From the NCBI GenBank assembly GCA_024196135.1, contig JAMQCK010001063.1:1-12449 (forward strand): DNA of 12,449 bases, read 5' to 3'. Shown one piece after another: positions 1 to 8,663 of the stretch (its first letter is position 1; the number at the start of each line of letters is the position of its first letter). Source of the DNA: Pleurotus ostreatus/Saccharomyces cerevisiae fusant (Eukaryota > Opisthokonta). The notes under the pieces are model-generated. The model was given only the letters and a program-made list of their open reading frames with translations. It made no database searches and was not told the DNA's origin. The translations under genes and the position numbers were made by a program.

Positions 1-729
1 TTCGGAGGTGGCAGGTGTCCCCACCATGCAGGCGAAGGGCAAGGATGGCGCTCGGAGATGGCTGTTGCCATTTTGGGCGAGCCATGCGTCCGCCCGACCA
101 CTTCGAGCTGAATTCCGACGCGCGCATTCACGCTGGGACCTCAGTTTTTTGCACAGGCGTGTAAGAAGAATTGTCGACGATTCTCGTGTGCTTTCCCGAA
201 TTTTAGGAGCCCTCGAGCAGACGACATGGGCCCGAAGGTGCATCGCGGCACCTGCCCTTCCCTTTTCGGAATTTCGCGATTTTTTAGAATTGATCATGGC
301 TACTGGCAATGCAAAGGAACGCTTCGAAAAGGAACGTTGAATGGAAGTCAAAGACTTCTAACTCCGGCTTCCATGACGGGCCTGGGGCTCCGATGCTCGT
401 CGCTCGTGCCGTACCAGCACCCCTCTCAGACTCTCGCAGGTACAGCATATTCATATCCACGGAATTCGGATCTGGAAGAACATCGCCGCATGTGCTCCCC
501 CTCGACATCAATGGCGATACCCAGACACTACTCAACCTTACGATCTCGAGTGTATACAGGGAACAAGCCGTCTCGTCGCCGCATCGCGCTTATCACAGGG
601 TTCCCATCATCCGCACGGTAGCATGTGCCCCGTCGAAGACGCGTCGAGGGCACTATATAGAGCCCATGTGCGCAAGGTCGCCCTTCGTCGCTTCAGGTGC
701 TCCCTTTCTCCTGCGGCACAGACAAGACG
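1..729. other. Upstream intergenic sequence, no gene supported
   Basis: About 730 bases before the mannosidase start. Several short open frames cross it on both strands, the longest being 8-340 (+) and 309-806 (+). They overlap each other, are rich in Arg/Ser/Pro and show no recognisable motif or plausible splice structure, so I treat them as chance frames. The last 100 bases behave as the GH92 core promoter, with a TATA box followed by a pyrimidine-rich leader. I see no repeat or RNA gene here. Confidence 0.5.
654..659 (+). promoter_or_regulatory. TATA box of the GH92 gene
   Basis: The sequence TATATA (within CACTATATAGAG) lies 71-76 bases upstream of the ATG at 730. It is followed by a CT-rich stretch (CCCTTTCTCC at 702-711), an arrangement common in highly expressed fungal genes. 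It is the only strong TATA match in the upstream 700 bases. Confidence 0.55.
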
Positions 730-3700
730 ATGGCTATCTCCCCAGTCCTTCTGGGGCTCGCGCTCTCCTTCCTTCCATTCTTTACTTCCGCCCAGCCCGC
801 GCCTGAGCTGCAAGAACGCATCTCTCAGGCGATCGAGGCTGCGGCGAACGAGACGAACCCTGACTACACGTCTTTCGTTAACGTTTTCATCGGTACTGGT
901 GCGTATTGCTCTTACATCGCCGTTTCTGATTTGCTGAAGTATACTCATTACAGACAACTACGGTGATGTCTGGTGAGCGATCTCTTCCCAATGCACCCCC
1001 AATCAGGCGTTTACGCGAATCAGCCCCGGCGCGTCAGTACCCTTCGGCGTGGCCAAGATCACCACCGACATGACGGGTTATGCCCCCGCAGGTGTGTACC
1101 ATGGGGGGCACATCTGCTCACTGAATAACTCACATCTCGCAGGCTACATCACCGATCCCGCCGAGCGCATCCGTGGCCTCAGCCCCCTCCACGACAGCGG
1201 CACCGGCTCCTCCTCCGGCACGTACGGCAACTTCGAAATCATGCCCCTCCTCTGCCCCTCTGGCTTCGACACCTGCACCACCCGCCTCGCCGCCCGCGAG
1301 CGCTACCGCAAGAACGACACCGACGATGGCGCGCCTGGCTACTTCTCTCTTACCCTCGACAACGAGATCAAGATGGAGGCGACGGCGACGCGGAGGGCGG
1401 GGCTGGAGAGGTTTACGTTCCCGGAAGGCGCGAAACCATATTTTGTGCTCGATTTTGCGAATGATCTACCCGGGTCGTTTGCCGGAGGGCAGTTGAATAT
1501 TGATGCGGAGAAGGGGAGGGTGATAATTGGAGGTAGCTATGGGTCGAGGTATGCTCAACGCTCTATGAAGAATGTCATACGTCTAATGCGATATGCAGTT
1601 TCGGCCCTGGCTCCTTCAACTACAAAGCCTTCGCCTGCTACGATCTCCTCGGCCCCGGCAACAACCAGACTCTCGACGAATACGGCGTCTGGACGGCCAA
1701 CGCCTACGGCCTCGACGCCAAAGGCCTCGGGCAGACGCAGCTCAACTTCACCCGCTCCCTCATCGGCGACAAGTACGAGTCCGGCGCGCTCTTCTCCTAC
1801 GCAGGTGATGCGCAGGAGGTCACCATCCGCGTGGGCGTGTCCTTCGTCTCGACGGAGCAAGCGTGCGCGAACGCGGAAGAGGAGGTCGGCGAGAAGAGCT
1901 TCGAGGACGTGTGGGCGGAGGCGAGGGGCTTGTGGAATGAGAAGTTGAGTCGGATTGAGATTGATGTGGGTGGCACGCCTGCGAATGTTACCGAGATGCT
2001 GTACTCAGCGCTGTATCGCTCAAACCTAACTCCGGTGAGTGGTGGCATCTGGGGCGACGACTGTATACTGAAGTGATCGCAGAACAATGCCACGGGCGAG
2101 ACGCAGGGCAAGTATGTTGGCACGACATCGCAGTACTTCGACTCCTTCTATGCTAGGTACGAGGTCCAATGTCACTTATCCCCACGCTGTTTCTCTGACC
2201 CATCCGCACAGCTGGGATACTGTACGCTTTGCCTTCGATCGTCGTACGGAGCATCAGTGACCTCCCTTCTTCAGTACCGCACGTTCTACCCGCTCATGGC
2301 CCTCACCTCTCCCGTTGAGTTCGCGCAGATCGTCGACTCCTACATCGATGGCTGGCGCAAGGAGGGTTGGCTGCCTGAAACCCGCGCAAACAACCTTCCG
2401 GGCTGGACGCAAGGGTACGTGACACGCTTGCCACCTTGATTTGATGGATGATTGCTCAATATTGTATCTCGTAGTGGCTCCTCCGCTGACAATATCCTCT
2501 CTCACTTTGCTGTGCACTACCATAATGAGGCGGCTGCGCTCGGCATCGACCTCGAGGAGCTGTACGCCGCTGTGCTCACCGATGGCGAGAGCAACCCGCC
2601 GGAATGGAACATCTACGGCAGGCAGATCAACGTGTACAAGTGAGTGACCATATTTTGTTTTACTTCATGAAGATCCAGAACTGCTCATCTTCCTCCACAG
2701 ACGATACGGCTACGTTCCCGCCGGCGTGCTCGACACTTCCAGCGTTGGGCGTCAGACCCGCGAGGGTAGTCGCACGCTCGAATATGCGTTCGAGGACTTC
2801 GGTATCCGGCAGGTGGCGCAGCTGTTGGGGCACGAGGAGGACCTCGCAGAATATACCAACCGTTCTTATGTGAGTTTTCCAACATTCTGTTGGTACACAC
2901 ACTGATGATTAACCACAAAGTGGTACCGCAACGTCTGGGACCCGAGCGTCGAGAGCGATGGGTTCAAGGGCTTTCCTCAGAAGCGCCTTCCCAACGGAGA
3001 CTTCAATTACACGGATCCCATTCACTGCTCTTTGAAGGATGATAACTCGAGCCGGGAGTGCTCATTGACGGCTGGTGAGCAACGTTTGCGATGCAAAACC
3101 TCCTTCTCTCCTGATAAATGAGCAGGCAACACCAACGGCTTCTACGAGTCCTCATCATGGGAATATGCCTGGTTCGTCCCGCACGACACGGCGTACCTTA
3201 TCGAGCTTATGGGTGGCAACGTACGTTGTCCTGTTGGTGATGGAATCAACACACTCATCGTCGCGCCAGGAAACCTTCGTTGACCGCCTCGACCACTTCT
3301 TTGAGGCCGGCTACTACTTGGCAGAGAATGAGCCGTCATTCCAGACTCCCATTGGGTACCATTACGCGGATCGCCCGACGAAGTCGGTGGATCGCGTCCG
3401 TGAAGTTGTGTTCGAAAACTTTGGCATTAGTACGTCTATGCCAGTACTCCAGCGGTCCCCGTGCTGATACCTGCGCAGCTCCCGCGGGCTTGCCTGGCAA
3501 CGACGACCAGGCGGCCATGTCGTCCCTTTTGACCTTCCACATCCTGGGCCTGTACCCAGGTGCGTAACATCCGCTACTTGCCCTCATCCTGTCTGATTCT
3601 CCCGCAGTGCCCTCTACCACCGAACTTCTGATCCTCTCGCCCTTCGTCCCCAGTTACACCATCCACAACGCGTACCTCAACGTCAGCACGACGGTCACGG

Positions 3701-3942
3701 TCGCCAACTTCGATCCCACGTCCGTCGCGCAGACCATCCCCGATGGAGTTGCCGCCTACGTCGAGAGCGTCGCGATCAACGGAGAGGAGCTGCCCTCGCG
3801 ATGCCATCTTGACTTCTACGACGCGTTCAGACTGGGTGGGAATATCACCATCACGCTGACGGCGGACAAGGCGGCGGCGGACAACTGCGGTGGCGCGGTT
3901 CCTGAAAGTCTGTCGACAGGCGGGTTCGCAACGTCGCGGTGA
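730..3942 (+). CDS. Secreted GH92 alpha-mannosidase (15 exons)
   Basis: Exons: 730-898, 954-972, 1024-1091, 1143-1548, 1599-2034, 2083-2156, 2212-2221, 2275-2414, 2475-2639, 2701-2869, 2921-3074, 3126-3220, 3270-3429, 3479-3559, 3608-3942. They join in frame to 826 residues, normal for glycoside hydrolase family 92, calcium-dependent exo-acting alpha-mannosidases. A signal peptide occupies residues 1-21 (cleavage near TSA-QPAP). Family motifs in order: VNVFIGTG, GDVCPGASVPFG, RIRGLSPLHDSGTG, SWDTYRTFYPLM, GWTQGGSSADN, NGFYESSSWEYAWFVPHD, LPGNDDQAAMSS and LGLYPVPSTT. E611 in the NGFYES segment is the likely catalytic acid and D697/D698 in PGNDD the likely base region. At least ten NxS/T sequons fit an extracellular glycoprotein trimming alpha-mannosides. 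The start is the first ATG after the TATA box, with A at -3. All 14 introns are 48-61 bases. Oddities are a 10-base exon 7 and Ala where many homologues have Gly after the DD pair. The substrate linkage cannot be read from sequence. Confidence 0.93.
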
Positions 3943-3968
3943 ACGGACGACCACAGCCATGGACGCAG

Positions 3969-4503
3969 TTAAGCAGACACAAATGAGCCCAGTAGCTTGA
4001 GGTCGTAGATAGTGATGCGGCCAAAGAAGTCGGTGCTCTCTTCGAAGGTCACCCTGAGCCTTTCGGCACCTTGGGACAAGTCGAGATCGGTGGAAAGTGG
4101 GAAGGTCTGTTGCCGATTGACGTCTTCTGGATAGATGCGGGTCATCTCTTGCCAGTCGCTAGTCCCTCCTTGTGTGATGGACACGACGCAGGTCTTCCCA
4201 ACGAAGCCTCCTTGGAAGGTGAGAGAGATGGTTTCTGGTTTCGCCGGGCGATCAAAGACCACCTGGACATACTGGGGAAGGCCCTAGCGCGCGTGTAAGC
4301 CGCAGTCTACTGCATCGAACTCTATACGCACCTGCTGAGATGTCCAACACGTCTCCGGACTGCCATCGATAAGATTCTTCTTGCCCACGGACTTGTCGAG
4401 CGTCGAGCTGACCCTGGCGCGATCGTGAGGGCTGTACGTACTATCCGCGTACGACGTGTACGCACTTGATCACCGTGTCCTTCGTCAGCAGCGACGTCGC
4501 CAT
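3969..4503 (-). CDS. NR2C2AP-like small beta-sandwich protein (3 exons)
   Basis: Read on the minus strand, exons are 4503-4466, 4413-4332 and 4271-3969, joined by introns of 52 and 60 bases, giving 140 residues. Human nuclear receptor 2C2-associated protein (TRA16) is about 139. Matching segments are KVSSTLDKSVGKKNLIDG (from residue 13), ETCWTSQQ (33-40), FQGGF (59-63), YPED (87-90) and TDFFGRITIYDLKLLG (from 120). These fit the galactose-binding/F5-8 type C-like fold. The intron-1 acceptor was chosen at 4414 because it restores IKVSSTL; an alternative AG at 4432 gives a 34-base intron and poorer homology. Fungi lack nuclear receptors, so the mammalian corepressor role cannot be its function here, which is unknown. 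The gene converges on GH92 (26 bases between stops) and diverges from the phosphatase gene. Confidence 0.82.
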
Positions 4504-4634
4504 CGGGGAGCACAGCGAGCACGATGACGGGGAAAGCCAAGCGGCTGCAGAAGCTACTTTCCATATGCAGGCCTCCTTTTGTCCCCGCGATGGGTGACGA
4601 CGTCAACAAGCGATCTCTGCATTCCACCACTACG

Positions 4635-5876
4635 ATGCCGCCCTCGACACAACCATGGCTCCGGCGCGCATTGACGCCCGAGGGCTTCAGGCAGGTCACT
4701 GGCGCTCTCGAGGAGCGTGAGCTCAGCCGCTACCTTGCGCGCGCTCAGTCGCGTGAAGCCGCCGAGCGGGAGCGCGATCCATCCATCAAGCCGCTCACTC
4801 CAATGGAGGCGATCATGGTGGACTCTGCGCAGGCATTCCACGTCGAGCCCGAGGTGCTTGACTACTACGCCGTGTCTGCAGGTTGCCAACCATGCAATGA
4901 ACAACATAATCGGTATATTGAAGTCGAGCCCTACGATCGCACGCGCGTCACCGCGCCCTCTTCCTCTGACGACCCCTCCCGCCAGCGCTACTTGAACGCA
5001 AGCTGGGTGATGGAGAAGTTTGGTGGGAAGTGGTGGATTGCGACGCAAGCACCCCTACCAGTCACTTCCCATGCATTCCTCAGTCTCATCACTGAGCCGG
5101 TTACGGTGCTGCAGCGCGGGGACCTTCCCCCGACGCGCGTGCGCACTGTCGTGCAGCTCACGCAGAACATGGAAGGCGGACGGCGAAAGGCGCATCCATA
5201 CTTCCCAGAAGTCGTCGGCCAAACCATCATCGTTTCCCCAGAACCTGGCACCGAGTTACCCTCCCTCAAGGTCGCGCTGGTCAAAAGCGAGCAGATCGAG
5301 CAGGCCAACTGCGTCAGGAGCATCATCGCCGTCACTCCCATCTTCCAGCAGCAAGCCAACGGCGATCCCTCGTCATCGCAAGACGGAGCTGAATATGGGA
5401 GTGATAGCACTTCGGCGCCAATCATTTTCCAGCATCTCCTCTACGCCACCTGGCCCGACCATGGTGTTCCCGAAGCCAAAGACCGCGCTTCCCTCCTCGA
5501 ATTTGCCCGCCTAGTCGACGACACGAATCGGGATACCTCCCTCGCCCCGCAAGCCGCGTCCGACCCCGACCCACCCATCATCGTCGGCTGCTCCGCCGGC
5601 ATCGGGCGCACGGGGTCCTTCATCGCGCTCTCTTCCCTCCTCCGCAAGTTCGGCATGCTGCGTCCGCCGGCGCGCGCTACGCCACCATCCCTCGCACCAG
5701 CGCCATCGCCGCTGGGGCCGCTGCAGTTGGCTGGAGCACTGCAGAACGATATGGTGGCGCAGGAGGTGGATTCATTGCGCGACCAGCGGCCCGGGATGGT
5801 GCAGCGTGACGAGCAGATCTTGCTGATCTACGAGATCCTGAAGGATGCGCTGGAGAGTCGGGGCCGCGGTGCTTGA
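4635..5876 (+). CDS. Protein tyrosine phosphatase, classical PTP fold
   Basis: Intronless frame of 413 residues from the ATG at 4635. The open frame extends to ATGs at 4590 and 4524, but 4524 lies only 20 bases from the divergent gene's start codon, and the conserved-looking N-terminus (PPSTQPWLRRAL) begins at 4635, which has A at -3. PTP landmarks: the NRYIEVEPYDRTRV loop (N92-R93-Y94), YLNASWV, the IATQAP strand, the WPDHGVP loop (general acid D275), the P-loop GCSAGIGRTG (nucleophile C319, R325) and a Q-loop MVQRDEQ (Q390, Q394). All catalytic groups are present, so it should hydrolyse phosphotyrosine, probably in the cytosol (no signal peptide or membrane segment). Two differences from textbook PTPs: the His before the catalytic Cys is Gly, and the Q-loop Thr is Arg. 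A Pro/Ala-rich insert lies around residues 335-357. Its substrate could be a MAP kinase, but that is only a guess. Confidence 0.9.
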   Translation: MPPSTQPWLRRALTPEGFRQVTGALEERELSRYLARAQSREAAERERDPSIKPLTPMEAIMVDSAQAFHVEPEVLDYYAVSAGCQPCNEQHNRYIEVEPYDRTRVTAPSSSDDPSRQRYLNASWVMEKFGGKWWIATQAPLPVTSHAFLSLITEPVTVLQRGDLPPTRVRTVVQLTQNMEGGRRKAHPYFPEVVGQTIIVSPEPGTELPSLKVALVKSEQIEQANCVRSIIAVTPIFQQQANGDPSSSQDGAEYGSDSTSAPIIFQHLLYATWPDHGVPEAKDRASLLEFARLVDDTNRDTSLAPQAASDPDPPIIVGCSAGIGRTGSFIALSSLLRKFGMLRPPARATPPSLAPAPSPLGPLQLAGALQNDMVAQEVDSLRDQRPGMVQRDEQILLIYEILKDALESRGRGA

Positions 5877-6236
5877 TTGGGACGCTGGTTTCCTGAAGTG
5901 GGACCGGTGGGTCGAGACACCTCCGAATCGGCTATGGACCTATCGTATTTTGCCTGCCGATCTGCTGTGTCTGATAGGGAGACTGTATTTGGAGAGGTCC
6001 GCGCGCTTATCTTGTCCGACAGAGCATCTCGAACGTGTTTTGTCCATCAGACGAATGCCTGTAATTACAAGCTTGACAGATTCTGCATCGAAGGTTTGTC
6101 GATCCATCACTGTCTCCTTCCGAAGTTGGTATTGGATGATAAGTGGCATCGGCGAGGCAATCACGCGGGAGATGCCTCGGTGTGGTTGAAGAGGTGAGCG
6201 AAGGTGCCACAGACGACCGTGGTCTTCCAGACAAGC

Positions 6237-7043
6237 CTAGGACCGGTGCAGCAAGTAGTCTGTCCCTAACCTCGGGACGAAGTAAGGGGGCTCACGGGAC
6301 CGCCAACGAGGTACAGGTTGTTTGCGGAAATGGACGCGCCACCTGCCTTTGAAGTTCCTTTCCCTCCAGCGTGAGATGCGCTGGCGGACGAGAGTGGTCG
6401 CGACCAAAGAAAGCTGTTGCTGCCCAGGGTGAGAACATTCTTTGAGGCACACGCACACGAATGAAGTCCACGGCCTATATAGGTAATACGGCCGACGTCG
6501 ACATATACACCCCAGAACGAGTCGAGGTCGAGGGGCAGGGGCGTTCAAGGGTGTCCAGAGTAGGGGCGAAGAAGTCAGGTTGGCGGAGAGGGTACCTCCA
6601 ACGTTTGTCCGCCCTCGGTGAGGGCAGAAAGGTGGGGTTGCCACATTTTCGGCGTAGAAGGTCGCCGTTGGTGTCGAGGCGTCCGCAGCACCAGTGATCC
6701 TCCAGTCTTGCGTAAATAAGTTTGTAGCATCAGAGCGAGAGGGTCTTCGCGAATGAGTGCAAGAAAGGGCTGAAGTCCAACGGCGCGCCGAAGGGCGTGA
6801 GGTGAATGAATGTCTGCGCCTCAAATTTGTCCAGCGGCAGTATCCGTATAGACTCCCGTCATCGGGGTCGCCTGCTGGTCGGTGTGCGTATGCTAGGAAG
6901 ATCAAGGGACCTTGAGAGGTAAAGCGATGGGCTTGCGTACCACAAAGAAGGTTGACAGAATGGCCCGACCACGGACGAGACGGGGGGAGGCCAACTCTCC
7001 GCAACTCGAGGAGATGTCGCTTCCTAGGCAACTGCGATGACAT
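6237..7043 (-). other. Open frame of 268 codons, probably not a gene
   Basis: The longest frame in the gap, on the minus strand, encodes an Arg/Ser/Pro-rich product beginning MSSQLPRKRHLLEL, with no motif, signal peptide or membrane segment that I recognise. Its composition is like chance frames in GC-rich DNA. Adjacent minus frames contain short stretches that look more protein-like, for example GLQPFLALIREDPLALMLQ (around 6735-6790) and SANNLYLVGG (around 6300-6330), but they are interrupted by stops and do not splice into a convincing model. A decayed gene on the minus strand is possible; I would not annotate a functional protein. Confidence 0.15.
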
Positions 7044-7545
7044 TGCGGGGCGCTATCTGGCTTTCGGATGGGCTATCAAGGTCCTAGGAGAGCTGAGCAG
7101 CAGTGGAATCAATACCCACCAGTCCCGGGACGTCGGTGTCGCGACTTGCGCCACTATCGCTGCACTAGGACGACGTACGAGGATTCATTGAATGCGACAT
7201 GGACTGTAGCTGTCGAAGGAGAATCGCCCGTGTGTTGTGGGTGCAAGGGTCAAGCCCTTCCAAGTCGCCTTGGGCCTTGGCCCGCCGCGCCCCGGAAGTA
7301 CCGACGACGGGGGCGGTATGATTCGTCGGTACGACGCGCGATGTTCCGGTGTCGATCTAAATGAGAAACGCGTGATCGCGAGCGCGGGGGGCGCGCCAGC
7401 CGCAGATTGCGCAGTCGTTGGCTTGGCCGCCGTCAGGGCGCGACAGCGGCGACGTCGCTCGCCCGCTCGTCGAGGAGTGGTGCTCTCCGCGTCGGAGGTG
7501 ATCTACCGGATGCGAGCAGCGTACCGGCGGGCCCCGCGCCGCGCT

Positions 7546-7564
7546 AGAGGCCCGCGGGGCCTCT
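7546..7564. repeat. Short GC-rich inverted repeat (hairpin)
   Basis: AGAGGCCC and GGGCCTCT form perfect 8-base arms around a GCG loop. It lies about 290 bases upstream of the secreted-peptide start codon. Such a short GC-rich palindrome could be a protein-binding site or chance; nothing nearby marks it as a terminator or mobile-element end. Confidence 0.4.
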
Positions 7565-7855
7565 GACCATGGGCCCGGGGGCGGTATAGGGCGCATCGTG
7601 GTCAGGAACGGCACGCGCATCTGCCAGAGCCGCGTTATCTGGATCGGGGCGGCGCACAAGACGTCAGGAGCGTCAAATTCGATTGCATAAACCATGTGCC
7701 CGGCGTTCCTGGCGCGGGCGGCCCATTTACACTCCCCCCCGCGCGATCGCAAGTCCCTCTTCACCCTCCGTTTGCCACCGCGGACCAGCCAACGACACCC
7801 GCACCCGCACCCCGCACCCTCGTCAGCCCCGTCCAGCGTCAGCGTATCGGAAATC

Positions 7856-8027
7856 ATGCAGTTTGCTCGCCTCTTTGCTGCTGTCGCGCTCATGGTCGCT
7901 GCTTCGGTTGTTGCCGCACCGGTATGTGATCAACTGCGAGCGTTGGCCTTCTTCAGCTCAACGTCTATTTCCCCAGATCCCCGACACTTTGGAAGCAGCT
8001 GGCTGCCCCGGCTGCAGCGACTGGTAG
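7856..8027 (+). CDS. Very short secreted CPGC peptide (2 exons)
   Basis: Exon 1 is 7856-7921 and exon 2 is 7977-8027, separated by a 55-base phase-0 intron with a canonical GTATGT donor, a CTCAAC branch-like site and a CCCCAG acceptor. The product is 38 residues. Residues 1-21 are a strong signal peptide (MQFARLF then hydrophobic, ending VVAA), leaving about 16-17 residues ending GCPGCSDW, with only two Cys in a C-P-G-C arrangement. The ATG has A at -3 and sits behind a CT- and CACCCG-rich leader (7796-7820). It does not end in a CaaX box, so it is not a standard basidiomycete lipopeptide pheromone precursor, and it shows no repeated core or Kex2 site. I do not recognise the family. It may be a signalling peptide, a small effector or a processed (RiPP-like) precursor, or a chance frame. 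The splice signals and clear signal sequence favour a real gene. Confidence 0.6.
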
Positions 8028-8663
8028 AAGGCGTCCCCTCTACCCGAAGAAATAACGAGTCATGACGCGAGAGATGTGATCGACGCGTCTCCTTGCTCGT
8101 ATGTGTCGATCTTCCTGTGAACAGAATCAGCATCTCATCCAAACCCCCACAGTCCGAATTCATTGTTCATGCACACATACATTCGTCCTTCCTTCTACAC
8201 ATTGTACAGACCAAGCCCGCCCACCCCGCCGGCAGGGCGCTGAGGCGGCGGCTGGGGTCAGTCTATACATTATTCCTCTTACCCTTCGCCATCATCGTGG
8301 CGAAGTGTTGTTGTTGGCTACGTTCTGTTGTCTAGTACAGGTCTCATTGCGATAGCACGCCCGTTACATATTGTTCTTTGTTGATGCTTTCTGCCTGTTT
8401 GGACTGCCTATCACTGATGGAAGCAGGAGAAGGAAGGTACGCAATGGACATCGCGAAGGGTGATGTGTGTGCAGTACGCGGAATCTCACGCATGGCGGGC
8501 CCAGCGTAATTGACGTGGACAGGCTCAAATAGAAGGTGCTCGTGATTAGAGACGACGAGTAGGTGCTTGACGACTTGCCGGGCTTGGGTACATTGGGAGT
8601 CCGGGGGCAACACCGATCGCGACACACTCGGGCTTTTCATTATGGGGAATGCGCAGTCTTGCA
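8028..8663. other. Convergent 3' flanks, no gene supported
   Basis: This lies between the stop of the secreted-peptide gene (+) and the stop of Asterix (-), so it should hold both 3' UTRs. The sequence is mixed-composition with T-rich and CA-rich patches (for example TTCATGCACACATACATTCG near 8166) and no coding signature. Open frames on the minus strand from 8344 are read-through of the Asterix exon frame in the wrong phase. Confidence 0.5.

Larger units (their letters stand above)
5877..7855. other. Two-kilobase stretch without a supported gene
   Basis: This runs from the phosphatase stop to the secreted-peptide gene. The first part should include the phosphatase 3' UTR. The middle (about 6000-7200) has lower GC and scattered stops in all frames apart from one 268-codon minus frame. 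From about 7230 to 7690 it turns GC-rich, with an 8-bp-arm inverted repeat at 7546-7564 and an 11-base direct repeat GGGGGCGGTAT at 7309-7319 and 7577-7587. A palindromic CCTATATAGG lies near 6472. The final 100 bases are CT/CACCCG-rich and look like a leader. I found no tRNA B-box, terminal repeats or transposase motif. It could be long regulatory sequence, a non-coding transcript or a decayed gene. Confidence 0.4.

Noticed and set aside
8..340. 110-codon plus frame at the left edge as a possible partial gene
   Set aside because: Its composition is like random GC-rich sequence, with no family motif and no splice continuity to anything downstream.
4554..5048. 164-codon minus frame opposite the phosphatase
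   Set aside because: It is a mirror of a well-supported PTP coding frame with no recognisable motif.
6468..6492. Palindromic CCTATATAGG as a promoter
   Set aside because: A TATA-like core in both orientations, but no supported gene follows on either strand within a sensible distance.
7796..7820. CACCCG-type short repeat as a microsatellite feature
   Set aside because: Only about four imperfect units in a leader-like, C-rich stretch; noted in the small-peptide entry instead.
7357..7893. 178-codon minus-strand open frame with Cys-rich pieces (GCGCGC)
   Set aside because: It overlaps the secreted-peptide promoter and first exon on the opposite strand. The Cys/Gly run is simply the reverse of the CACCCG-rich leader, and no motif is present.
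7856..8027. Small peptide as a lipopeptide mating pheromone precursor
   Set aside because: Those end in a CaaX prenylation box and lack a signal peptide; this one has a signal peptide and ends in CSDW.
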